DNA of 64,000 nt, taken from positions 10,513,703 to 10,577,702 of the forward strand of contig CM047431.1 of assembly GCA_026168455.1 (NCBI GenBank). The letters are read 5' to 3'. Of the stretch, positions 43,884 through 53,919 are shown piece after piece; the first letter of the stretch is position 1; each line of letters starts with the position of its first letter. Both the position numbers and the translations under genes were made by a program. The notes under the pieces are model-generated. The model did no database searches. It worked only from the letters and a program-made list of their open reading frames with translations, and was not told where the DNA came from. Source of the stretch: Theocolax elegans. Taxonomy: Eukaryota; Arthropoda; Insecta; Hymenoptera; Cerocephalidae.

Positions 43884-45188
43884 ATGGACAAGGGCAAGAC
43901 ACCGTCCACATCAAGTGATACACCAACATCGGTCCACTTCAGGGCGGACGGTGAATCGGTTCAGGAAGACCCGGTCGTCCTACTGACTCGTTGGTTGGGA
44001 ATCCTTCCCAATCCGACACCAGTAGACGAACCCGCTTCCCCGCCGGTCCTCGCGTGGGCCGATCAACTGGCCACCATGTTCCGCGAGGACATGCTGGCTC
44101 AGGGGATCGTTCCCCCTGGGAAGGGGGGTGACGAGCCGACTCTTTCGGCTCAAACCACCAAGGCGAATCCGGACCCATCGCCCAAAGAGGAAACGGCAGA
44201 GCCGGCCCGGGAGAATGTCGACACCAACGACATAATCCCGCGAGCCCCTCCGACTCCTCCAAGGACGCTCTGGGCGGATGAACCGCTAGACGATGAGACG
44301 CTTTATGAGGAGGATAATCGCACGGCAGAGCAGGCCGGAGATTCAAACCCCAACCAAGGCAAAGAATCCTCTCAGGCCCCTCCGTGCGACATCCTCCTCT
44401 CTCCTGGGCCAAGAACAGTTATGGAGGTATTTGAGAGCGGCCCAAAGATCTGCACGGAGGAAGGGTTAGAGGAAACCATGGGAACAGACCCATGGGCTCC
44501 TAAAACACTCCCTCCGACGCCCCCCACTCATCCGGATCGGCTAAGAGCCTTAAAGGGGGAATTGGTCAAAATAGCAGAAGTAGCCTGTACCACCTTGGCT
44601 ACTCCTACAGAAGTGGAGACCGCCCGTGCTAGGGGTGCAATCCCCAAAAGATGGGGCATCCCCAATCCACGGAAACCCCCGGTGAGTGAGGAGGAGAGGG
44701 CCAGTCAAGACGCGGTAGAAGAACTATACGCCGCACTGGCCCGCTCCCCTGGCGGAGCATCGGCGTACACGAACGGTACGCTGATAGTCGAGGAGGAATC
44801 CCCGGAAAAGGAATGCCCACCTAGTGCTGCCATAGCTCCAGTAAGGCGGCCACCCGCAGAGCAAAGAACGGGGTATAGACCACTCCCAAGTACGGTAGCA
44901 CTAATGGCTCTCGCGAGGAAATTCCTCCCCGACATACCTGAAGAAACGCCAGCAAGGAGCCGCTCTTCACGCCGCAGAGCTAGGCGATATAACCCTCGAC
45001 GTCACCTCACGATGGATGACTATTTCGGAGGCTTGAGTCCACCTCGCTCCCCATCACCACCAGGACCACCAACTGACTCCTTTCTCTTAGAACAAAGGAG
45101 AAAGTTGGAAGCCGAAGATGAGAGAATCGTCGTGAGGAACAACGTCGGAGGGACCTCAGCCGAGCCCAGGAGGAAAAGAAGAGAATAG
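43884..45188 (+). CDS. Third gene of the gypsy element, part a: proline-rich protein
   Basis: The frame from 43848 is open for 446 codons; I prefer the ATG at 43884 because it lies just after the splice acceptor. The protein ('MDKGKTPSTSSDTPTSVHF...') is rich in Pro, Glu, Ala and Arg, has no signal peptide or membrane segment, and ends with an Arg-rich tail ('ARSRSSRRRARRYNPRRHL'). The codons are GC-rich, unlike the AT-rich gag and pol, which hints at a different origin. It is not an envelope protein. I recognise no catalytic domain. Part b overlaps it by 110 bases in the -1 frame. Confidence 0.75.
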   Translation: MDKGKTPSTSSDTPTSVHFRADGESVQEDPVVLLTRWLGILPNPTPVDEPASPPVLAWADQLATMFREDMLAQGIVPPGKGGDEPTLSAQTTKANPDPSPKEETAEPARENVDTNDIIPRAPPTPPRTLWADEPLDDETLYEEDNRTAEQAGDSNPNQGKESSQAPPCDILLSPGPRTVMEVFESGPKICTEEGLEETMGTDPWAPKTLPPTPPTHPDRLRALKGELVKIAEVACTTLATPTEVETARARGAIPKRWGIPNPRKPPVSEEERASQDAVEELYAALARSPGGASAYTNGTLIVEEESPEKECPPSAAIAPVRRPPAEQRTGYRPLPSTVALMALARKFLPDIPEETPARSRSSRRRARRYNPRRHLTMDDYFGGLSPPRSPSPPGPPTDSFLLEQRRKLEAEDERIVVRNNVGGTSAEPRRKRRE

Positions 45189-46354
45189 AGAAAGAGAAGA
45201 AAAGGAAAGAAGAAGAAGAAAAAGAAAAGACGAAGAGGGAGGAACAAGAGAAAGAAAGAAGAAAGATAATGAGCGAATTAGAAGAAAAGAGAATAGTAGA
45301 AGCGAAAACAAGAGAAAAAGAAATGAGAAAGAAACGAGAAAGAGAAGAACAAGAAAGGGAAGAAAGGAAGAAGAGAGAGGAATATGAGAAAGAAGAAAAA
45401 GAGAAAAGAAGAATTAATGAAGAGAGAGTGAAATTTGAAAAACGAAAAGAGGAGGAGGAAAGAAGAAGGAAAATAAATGAAGAAGAAAAGAGAAAAAAAG
45501 AGATCAGAGAAAGAGAGGAAAAATACCAAAGGGAAAAGAGAAGGCAGGAAGAGCAGAAAAAGTTAGAAGAAAAGAAAATGATGGAAGAGAGGAAAAAGAG
45601 AGAAAAACAATTAGAAGAAATAAAGAAGAAAGATAAAGAAAAAAGGAAAATGGAAGAAGAGAGGTGGAGGTTGGAAGTGACGCAAGAGAGGGCGGCGATA
45701 GCAACCGAGCGAGCTAAAAGTCTTCCGGGGCCGTCGCGTAAATCCCCCCCTCAACAGGAAACTACACCAGCAGTACCATGCAAGGTCTCGCGTTGGGGAC
45801 CAAGGCCAACACCGACCCCCGTGATACTGCCGCCATTGCCGACTCCCAAGACAGGGGTAAAATTCGGAAGTTTGGAGCCGGTACCCTTGGATCCCTCTGT
45901 AGATCCACCTTATAAGGCCTGTTTTGGATGCTGGGAATTGGGCCACCCCTACCCAGCCTGCAAGAACATCATACCGGGTCCCTTATGCTTCAATTGCGGC
46001 CGGAGAGGCGTGACCCTTCGCTCCTGCCCGAGGTGTAGCCGCGGTCATATACAACGACTGAAGGCCCTCAACCCAACCAAGTATAAGGACCTGGAGGCTT
46101 CCGCAGCTCCCAAGCAGACCGAAGAGGTGAAACCTGAGGAACCGGCTCCACCTACCCAATTAAGACGTCCACGTACGACCTTCAGTACTGCGTCGGCTGG
46201 TATCCCGCCATCCAGAACACCTCCTTCTGTCGCCAACCTCCCCTCAACTTTAACCCGGGAACAGACGGCTCAATTGATGGAAATACTAAAAGACGTACCT
46301 GCAGAATCCAGGAGGGCGGTCATAATGACCCTGTTCCCGGGGAAGAAGGAATGA
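45077..46354 (+). CDS. Third gene, part b: coiled coil with zinc knuckles
   Basis: The frame opens at 45077, inside part a, and its first ATG is 45269. About 170 residues of almost pure Glu/Lys/Arg form a predicted long coiled coil (45165-45700). Then comes a proline-rich linker and, at about 45915-46055, 'CFGCWELGHPYPAC' (a CX2CX4HX4C knuckle) and 'CFNCGRRGVTLRSCPRCSRG', a second Cys cluster of the kind found at the end of other insect gag proteins. A -1 frameshift or a lost base near 45077-45188 would join it to part a into one 800-residue gag-like protein. I infer RNA or DNA binding and self-assembly. Confidence 0.75.
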
Positions 46355-46943
46355 AAGAAAGCAAAGGAAATTATGTAGGGAAAATTATGGAAGGAAAATA
46401 AGTGAAAGGAAAATTTCAAGGGAATAATTTAATGAAAGGAAAACCTTGTTTGCAGGTAAAAGGAGGAGGAAGGATATGTAATGAATGAAAGGTAAACCTT
46501 ATTTTCAGGTAACTTGAAGAGAAATATTCTAGATAATGTAGGGAATAATTGAAATGAACGGTAGAATGAGATAGAAATGAATTTTTTTTGGGATTTAGAA
46601 TTGAAAGGAAAATTGTAAGAAAAGATGACGATGAAACACTTCGATTTGACTCATTGGATGAAAGAAATAGTCCGAAAGATAAATGAAAGAGTGGTAAGTA
46701 TTGATGGTAATAGAGGTTATTTACTTAATTATATTTATAATTTTAAGATAAATTAATTAACTAATATATTGATATGATATTTGATTTTGAAAAATTTTTT
46801 TTTTGGGCAGATGAATGTAACAGATGTTGGTATGAGAGTGAATATTTATGTAAATGGATGGGATATGAATGATCGGTGACGAAAATCGCTTATGGCCAAT
46901 TGTAAGTGCAGTCCACCCTCCTTGTAGGAGTGTGTCCCGACTT
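46355..46943 (+). other. gypsy 3' untranslated region
   Basis: Purine-rich, with four TGAAAGGA/TGAAAGGT motifs (46400-46610) like those of the leader, then AT-rich DNA. No gene. Confidence 0.7.
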
Positions 46944-46956
46944 AGGAGGGGGGTAT
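46944..46956 (+). promoter_or_regulatory. Polypurine tract
   Basis: AGGAGGGGGG followed by TAT lies directly before the 3' LTR and would prime plus-strand DNA synthesis. Confidence 0.8.
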
Positions 46957-48840
46957 TGTGAGGCGAACCTCACTAGCCCACATACAAATATATGTTATCA
47001 GGGGGGAGATTGTCAGAGCGGGGCACACCTAAAACAAAAACATATATATTAGTAATAAATAAACAGGAACTTATAAATGTAAATTAATATAATAAAAAGA
47101 AATGAATATAGTAAGAAATGAGAATATATGTATAATATTATTACCTGGATGCGTATTAGAATCCTGGGGTCCAATAGTGGTCCAGCGATGACTACTCGTA
47201 CTCTGGAGGACTCCTTGGGTAGCCTTCGCTGGTGATCCTGAGGGTTCGCTGGAGTATATAGATGGTTCCTGGGCCTCCTGTAAATAAGATAATCATAAGT
47301 AAATTAATATTAAAGAATGTAGGATAGGTTAGGACAAATATAATAGATATATGGGATATAAGGAAATGTTTGTTTTGTATGGGAAGTTTGAGGTTAGGAA
47401 TAGGTAAACATTGGTTTAAGAATATAGGCCCGAGCCATTCTCGTCACCGACGTTCACCAAAGGATAGGATAGGAAATAATCTTATTTTATATATGTATGT
47501 TTGAGGAAAATGTAAGGGAATAAAGGAGATGGAGAGAAATGGAAGGCAACACAAGAAACGATACCACCTACCGTACAGCGAAGTATACCTATGTCCATCG
47601 ATGCCGTCTGCACCTGTCCTCGTCCACGGGAGCCAACGTTGCGGTGATCCTGCCCAGGTACGGAGTTCCCCCGGCGAAGAGATTGACCCCGTTGAACACC
47701 GACGAAACTCACGATGTACAAAATTGCATACGGGTATACGCGCACGGAGACAAACAACATATCTATACCTCTCGTCGAGCGTGAGAGTGGGGGAAGTCTT
47801 CTCGCTCTCGCGCAACTGCTCGACGCAAGATGGTGGTGCGTCGCGGGGGAACGGAGGAACGAGCGGGAACGATCCAGATAGACTCCCCGTGTGTAAGAGA
47901 AAGAAAGAAGATATACTGATGCAATGGGGGAGGTGGAGAATTCGCCCGCTGCGGATCATCTTTGCAAGAGTTGTACCGCCACTAGGAGAGAGGTTGAAGA
48001 AGAGAGGAATAGGTGGCGGTACAGTAGTTGGCAGGAAATTCAAACCAGACGATAGGAGAACGGAATTGGAGAAGAACTACGGCAAAGAAGGATACGAGTA
48101 GCGCCGTGTAACGGAAAAACGGAAAAGGATATCGAGGAAGAAGAACGACCACTCACTCACCGCCGATACCTTTACGGAGAAGCACCGAGAGATTTTTGAG
48201 AGATAGTAATAGAGATTGATATATAGTGGAAATTATAATAAGAGTTGAAGGGAAAAATTGAAGAAATTGGTAGGAGAAATAAAGGAATATTAGTATAGAG
48301 CTCTGTTAATAAAGGAAAGTAAAGGAGGAGAAGGATTGAATCAGAGAAGAAGAATCAAGAAAAAAAAAGCGGTGAGTGGTCTGCACGTGGCCATTTATTT
48401 TTATACTTTAAAATCTCTCTCTTTTCGGAATGAATCGGGTTCCTCACCGTGGTTGATTTGTATATATATATAATTTACGGTATTTTGTTAGAATAGTGTG
48501 ACGGGAAGATCGGGCCCGTATAAAATAATATTACTTTCGAAAATAATTGTCGGGAATAAATTTATAAAAGTAAATTATAATAAATACGTTAATGGAAGTT
48601 TTCATATATTCTTGTTATAATTATTTTTAACAATATTGAGTCTCCTCACCCCCCCTTTTCCTAACAAGTGTCGTTCCCGCAACGACGGCACCACGAACCC
48701 GAGACCAGAGTCGGCGACGGCAGTGAGGAGGACAACATAAATACATATATATATACGCATTATTAATATTAAAGGTTAAGAAAATCATATCAGGTAGAAA
48801 TATATTCCACGTGGTGTAATGCGCGGGATACTACATCACA
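46957..48840 (+). repeat. gypsy 3' LTR
   Basis: 1884 bp, the same length as the 5' LTR and identical in every stretch I compared, including all open frames. AAAG follows as target duplication. Confidence 0.97.
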
Positions 48841-49696
48841 AAAGCTAATTACATTATGCCTCAGGTAGTCCGGAAAAGCTTTCAGAAACTCGAGATAAAA
48901 GGTCCTCCAGATCAATTTCAGTAAATAAGGTGTATTGTAAATCTGATAGCATGTCTCGTATCCATCTTAGTTCCTGTGGATTACGAACATCTATAATTCT
49001 TTGTACTTCGTTGAACAAAAATGGCGGTAGTAAATAAACGTTCTCAAAGCTTCTCCGAATGACTTTAAAAATTAAAATTATACAGATTGTGTAAATACGA
49101 AAAACAAAATTTTTTATTTAAAAAATACTTATTTTCGTTGATTTGCATATCGTGTGCGCTACGTTGATCGAAACTGTGAGTGGTTATCATATTATGTTCT
49201 CTCGTCTGAAACACCATTTCTCTGTACGGTGGTACCCTACGAATAAAATTGTGTATCATTTCCCTTCTTTCAGCCGAACACGTTGATTGACAAGTGCATG
49301 CAACTGTTGCCTGCCATTTTCGTATAACATCAAAAATTGTTCGTGATTTCTTCTAAGTGGGGTTTGTTCTGCATCCGAATCAGATATGTCTTCCGCTGAC
49401 GATGAATCATTCAACGCAACCCTGAATTGATTTTCATTAAACGCTTCCCCCACTTGAGCAGAAGGTTCATCCGAATCATAGGAATTGTCACTTTCATCAC
49501 TGGATGTATTATCATTATCATTGTTTTCCGTTTCTTCGTTTTCCTCCTCCTCTGCTTCACGCAATAAGTTTTCTCGAGCTAAAAACAATACAATCGTTTT
49601 TTACTATATATTGTGACGTTCCAGTTTGTCACATAAACTGATCGAAATCGAGTTTAAATAATTAACCTATATTCGATCTTCCTCGATCGCAGTAGA
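48695..49696. repeat. 1.0-kb duplicated segment, copy 1
   Basis: Contains the last 146 bp of the gypsy 3' LTR and the acidic-protein gene. Repeated at 51165-52164 with identical predicted proteins and only a 2-bp TA difference seen. Confidence 0.95.
48854..49580 (-). pseudogene. Acidic-protein gene, copy 1 (family unknown)
   Basis: On the minus strand TTGTTTTTAG|CTCGAG is a good splice acceptor at about 49580, opening 'ARENLLREAEEEENEETEN', a Glu/Asp/Ser-rich exon that ends 'HEQFLMLYENGRQQLHAL'. A one-base shift near 49265 leads into 'EMIHNFIRRVPPYREMVF'. After an apparent 65-base intron (GTATTT to TTTAAAG) the frame 'RRSFENVYLLPPFLFNEVQ' ends 'SFSGLPEA' at 48854. The splice phases do not fit cleanly, so it is probably a pseudogene. 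I do not recognise the family; it could be host or part of the Maverick. Confidence 0.5.
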
Positions 49697-50290
49697 AGGT
49701 AGAAAGATAAATCTCCCATCGACTAACAACGAATCAAGTAATTCTGTCGTACACCTGAAGTCATTTCTGAACTTAAACAATCAAGGTCTTTTAAATTTTA
49801 ACGGTTTTTAACTTCCCAAGAAAATCATACATCTCAACATTCTTTGACTCAAAGACGAAGATCAGAGAATAAACCAATATTCTCATCACGCATCTCTCTA
49901 TGAGAAAAACAACGTTTGAGACATAATAAGAATAATTTAAGTTATGGTTTTCCGCAATTATTATGTTGCATGTATCAGTAGCGAAGGTCTAAGAAAAACC
50001 CAATTTTCCTATCGCGCGCTACTTTATGATACACGCATACATTAATACTTTAAATGTGTAAGATTATAAAATGATTCAATAACGAAGATCAAAGAAAAAA
50101 TAAATTTTCTTATCACACGTTATTCTATTAATCAATCTATAACCTGACATACGTCATAAGATATTTCTTCACGAGCGCGTTTAAGCGCGATTAATTTATG
50201 TCAATTATTAAAAAATAATTTAATTTAAAAAGTAATTATAAACAAAACTTAAATGCAATATCATAATGATATAAGTGAATTTGCTTGACA
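49697..50290. repeat. Degenerate repeats of about 100-130 bp
   Basis: Three blocks starting near 49848, 49978 and 50078 share GAAGATCAGAGAA...TTCTCATCAC then a TATGA-type end. Similarity is weak but ordered. Otherwise AT-rich without genes. Confidence 0.45.
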
Positions 50291-50925
50291 ATGTTCCCGT
50301 TTTCAAGGTAAATGACGAGTGTGTCTCTTGCGATCTTGCAGCGGGTTTATCCCTCTTTGGACATGCTAGCAAACTTCTCCCACTTTGATAGATGTCCATG
50401 TAACTTTCGGCTTATTTACCTTCCCTCACCTAAGTGCTTCTTACGTACGGCCAAGTATTTAAATGTATTGAGCACTTGTTGTGACATCAGCGGGTGTTGG
50501 CTTATGCTTGTCATGGATTTCTATATTTCGAGTTTATAGATCGCATTTTGATTGAATACTAATTATATACATTATTATTTCTTATTTTTATTATAATTTA
50601 CATTATTGTTAATAATAACGCTTATTCTTTTTGCAAAATATAATCTACTATTGGTGAAAATAAATTATTTATACTTACTTTTAAGTAAATCGAGAGCTTT
50701 AGTGCTCTATCATTTGATAAAAATTGTTTAGTTATTAATTTATCAATGATTATTTACATAATCTCATACTTTGCTGTTTTTGGTTGGATCATGTTCATAT
50801 TTTGACCAAAATTAGCGAATTTAAAAAAAAATAATAAAATCATATTTTTTGCAATTGTTCATTTTTTATTGTTTAATTAATTTATTTAAACATTAAATAA
50901 TGAATAAAAAAATGTTTTCTGATGG
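50291..50925. other. Unannotated spacer
   Basis: A 75-codon frame at 50312-50539 has no recognisable domain and no flanking signals. The rest is AT-rich. Confidence 0.45.
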
Positions 50926-50996
50926 CGGGATCGAACTCGGTCGTTCAGCGTGGCAGTGTATTGTTCTACCGCCTGAGCTATTTCGCTCTCTTATAA
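50926..50996 (-). repeat. tRNA-Gly-like SINE head or tRNA pseudogene
   Basis: Minus strand: AAATAGCTCAGGCGGTAGAA (A-box), CTGCCAC (glycine GCC loop) and GAGTTCGATCCCGCC (B-box). Acceptor and anticodon stems do not pair, so it is not functional. Confidence 0.55.
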
Positions 50997-51164
50997 GTAT
51001 CGATATTATACGTCTACATGTAGTTTGGGACGTCACAGTATACAAATTTAATCATTTAGAATATTTATTTTTACATAATAATCGTCACATGTACTAAGTA
51101 AAATGATATAGATTTAAAAATCACCTCGATACGATAATTAGAACTCTTTTTTTCTTCAAATCTT

Positions 51165-52164
51165 GAACCCGAGACCAGAGTCGGCGACGGCAGTGAGGAG
51201 GACAACATAAATACATATATATACGCATTATTAATATTAAAGGTTAAGAAAATCATATCAGGTAGAAATATATTCCACGTGGTGTAATGCGCGGGATACT
51301 ACATCACAAAAGCTAATTACATTATGCCTCAGGTAGTCCGGAAAAGCTTTCAGAAACTCGAGATAAAAGGTCCTCCAGATCAATTTCAGTAAATAAGGTG
51401 TATTGTAAATCTGATAGCATGTCTCGTATCCATCTTAGTTCCTGTGGATTACGAACATCTATAATTCTTTGTACTTCGTTGAACAAAAATGGCGGTAGTA
51501 AATAAACGTTCTCAAAGCTTCTCCGAATGACTTTAAAAATTAAAATTATACAGATTGTGTAAATACGAAAAACAAAATTTTTTATTTAAAAAATACTTAT
51601 TTTCGTTGATTTGCATATCGTGTGCGCTACGTTGATCGAAACTGTGAGTGGTTATCATATTATGTTCTCTCGTCTGAAACACCATTTCTCTGTACGGTGG
51701 TACCCTACGAATAAAATTGTGTATCATTTCCCTTCTTTCAGCCGAACACGTTGATTGACAAGTGCATGCAACTGTTGCCTGCCATTTTCGTATAACATCA
51801 AAAATTGTTCGTGATTTCTTCTAAGTGGGGTTTGTTCTGCATCCGAATCAGATATGTCTTCCGCTGACGATGAATCATTCAACGCAACCCTGAATTGATT
51901 TTCATTAAACGCTTCCCCCACTTGAGCAGAAGGTTCATCCGAATCATAGGAATTGTCACTTTCATCACTGGATGTATTATCATTATCATTGTTTTCCGTT
52001 TCTTCGTTTTCCTCCTCCTCTGCTTCACGCAATAAGTTTTCTCGAGCTAAAAACAATACAATCGTTTTTTACTATATATTGTGACGTTCCAGTTTGTCAC
52101 ATAAACTGATCGAAATCGAGTTTAAATAATTAACCTATATTCGATCTTCCTCGATCGCAGTAGA
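51165..52164. repeat. 1.0-kb duplicated segment, copy 2
   Basis: Begins inside gypsy LTR sequence (GAACCCGAGACCAGAG), runs through the LTR end CATCACA (51308) and the adjacent acidic-protein gene, and stops at GCAGTAGA. There is no target duplication around it. Confidence 0.95.
51322..52048 (-). pseudogene. Acidic-protein gene, copy 2
   Basis: Same exons, same frameshift and same stop as 48854-49580; offset 2468 bp. The shared frameshift predates the duplication, or both copies share a sequencing error. Confidence 0.5.
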
Positions 52165-52372
52165 TTAATTTAACGTCACTCTTTGTATGCTCCCGAATCG
52201 GGGCTAATCAGCGACGGAGGTCATACGATGTCTTTGTTAAGAAAGCACTTGTTGAAAATACATTCCCCAGTGATGCTTGTATCAATCGGACAGCGCCGGG
52301 CATTGAACCTGGGACCTCCAGATTACGAGCCCGACGCCCTACCGACCGAGCCATCGCAGGCCTCTTTTTCAA
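52165..52372 (-). mobile_element. tRNA-derived SINE, full length
   Basis: Read on the minus strand: A-box GGCTCGGTCGGTAGGGCG, loop CTCGTAA (CGT, threonine), B-box GGTTCAATGCC, then a body ending in CGTCGCTGATTAGCCCCGAT and GACGTTAAATTAA. It is the best-preserved head of the family also seen at 13426. I found no clear target duplication. It abuts the end of the 1.0-kb duplication exactly. Confidence 0.85.
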
Positions 52373-53582
52373 AATTGACATTAAGAAAAATTGAAATTCG
52401 GTTATAAAATTAAAATAATTAATAAGATGTGGTGAATTATTGCCTTCCGCTGCTTTTTTGTGTTCCTCATTTCGAACGATTTTCTTAATTTATAAATAGA
52501 TTGATTAATTAACTTCTAAAATTAATAATTGTTACTTTCTTGCTTTGCTTTTATTACTGATGTGGGCATAATTTAGAATCTCTGGGTTGAAAACAGCTTA
52601 ATATCCTTCAATTCAGCGGCTTAATGGGAAAAAATTATTTTATCTGAAATCTATTTCTAGATGGGATATAAATAAGAGTAAATTAAATTTAATCAAAACC
52701 AAATAATCTGTATTTATATAAAAATATAAACTATATTTTACTCCCTTTTCATTTGCCGTTACGTAATGGGATATAAGAGAAGGAAGGAAAATAAAAATTG
52801 GGGATAGGGAAGGTTATTTTCTCTCTCCAATTATCCTTCGCATCTCCCTGTAGCCGTCCGCGTAGCGAGGGCAATTTTTGGAGAATATCCCCTTTCTCCC
52901 GTAGTTTCTACAAAAAACTGCATTGGAGAGTGACCATTTCCCCAGCTATGCTCCAGCCCTCCGCAATTCCGGCCCAAGAAAGTTCTTAATAAAGAAGATC
53001 CAAGTCGTCGAGATCCACGTACGTACCGTAACAGCCGGAAGAGTCAGGATCTTTAGCCCTGAGTCCCGGAAATTAATTCTCCCCATACGCTTTGAGTTCC
53101 AGCGCCGAACTCCCTAGAGGATTACTATACTAGGTATTTGTTAACTGCTTCTTTTTTTCACAGATGATTGGTAGCGCTTTCGCTGCTTTGGTTTCTTTCT
53201 GAAACGGAGTTTCCCAGAAGATTTTCTACTGCTTGTTGTCTTTATGAATACTAGGTCTCATCTAATGTTGCTTACCGCTCTAATATTAGCTGCCGAAGGG
53301 AACTACAAGTGCTGTTCATTGTTGCTGCTTTGAAGTGTTTACTGTTAGTACTCGGGGAAGTAATGTGGGAAACTTAGAGGGAATCGCAAGGTAGAATAGC
53401 TCGATTACTTATTGACAGGTACAAAGTACCTTGTCACACTGTATGGGTGTATTCATTATCATTAAATTAAATAAAATGTCGTTAATATGTACGATTTTAG
53501 AGCGTTATTAAATCTATTTTAATATTAATACAATTTAAAATAATGTATTTCGTTGTATACAGATAATCAAATTAAATTTCAG
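52373..53582. other. Spacer with possible LTR-like block
   Basis: 52760-53120 is richer in GC, with CTTAATAAAGAAG at about 52985 as a possible poly(A) signal. It could be an unidentified LTR. The last part holds an intron-like pyrimidine tract and acceptor for the exon that follows. Confidence 0.35.
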
Positions 53583-53845
53583 ATGAAATACGGCATTGTA
53601 ACATTGGAGATTGTGCTGATTGTATAAATAATTATAGAACAGTAGATCATAGCGGTGGTATATCTGGAAATGTTATAAGCAATAGTCGAAATTCTGGATC
53701 TATTAATTATGGTACGAGTTCTAATCAGTGTCAATTATCAAATCAACGAATGTCTGAATTGGTTTCACGATCTAATAATCCTCATTTTTATCGCGGATCC
53801 CTTTCAACATTTTATGAGTCTTGCTGCGCAGCGTCGGCAAAAAAG
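53583..53845 (+). CDS. Internal exon of an unidentified host gene
   Basis: A 263-base exon open in one frame and bounded by consensus sites: AATTAAATTTCAG before it and AAG|GTACAA after it. The translation begins 'EIRHCNIGDCADCINNYRTV' and ends 'GSLSTFYESCCAASAKK'; it is rich in Asn, Ser and Cys and has no repeat or transposon character. I do not recognise the protein. The 3' intron contains a TA microsatellite and a fold-back element. This is the most credible non-transposon coding piece in the window. Confidence 0.55.
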
Positions 53846-53883
53846 GTACAAAATACAATATATATGTGTGAGTGTATACATAC

Positions 53884-53887
<4 letters not shown>

Positions 53888-53919
<32 letters not shown>
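53888..53919. repeat. TA microsatellite
   Basis: GTATATATATAT run, the probable target of the fold-back element that follows; TA continues on its far side. Confidence 0.9.

Larger units (their letters stand above)
33871..48840 (+). mobile_element. Complete 14,970-bp Ty3/gypsy element with extra 3' gene
   Basis: Two 1884-bp LTRs with TGTGAGG...CATCACA ends are flanked by AAAG on both sides (33867-33870 and 48841-48844), the 4-bp duplication of gypsy integrase. The order is LTR, Lys-tRNA primer site, 1.9-kb leader, gag, pol (protease, RT, RNase H, integrase), a third gene, purine tract, LTR. Equal LTR length and identical translations over both LTRs point to recent insertion. gag and pol carry four in-frame stops and no frameshift beyond the normal gag/pol change. 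It sits at the edge of a Maverick relic. Confidence 0.97.

Noticed and set aside
45278..45529. Minus-strand frame rich in Phe, Leu and Ser
   Set aside because: It is the complement of the purine-rich coiled-coil codons and has no support as a membrane protein.
43884..46354. Third gypsy gene as an envelope gene
   Set aside because: No signal peptide, cleavage site, glycosylation pattern or membrane segment is visible; zinc knuckles and coiled coil argue for an internal, gag-like protein.
50926..50996. Functional tRNA-Gly gene
   Set aside because: The GCC loop is present but acceptor and anticodon stems do not pair.
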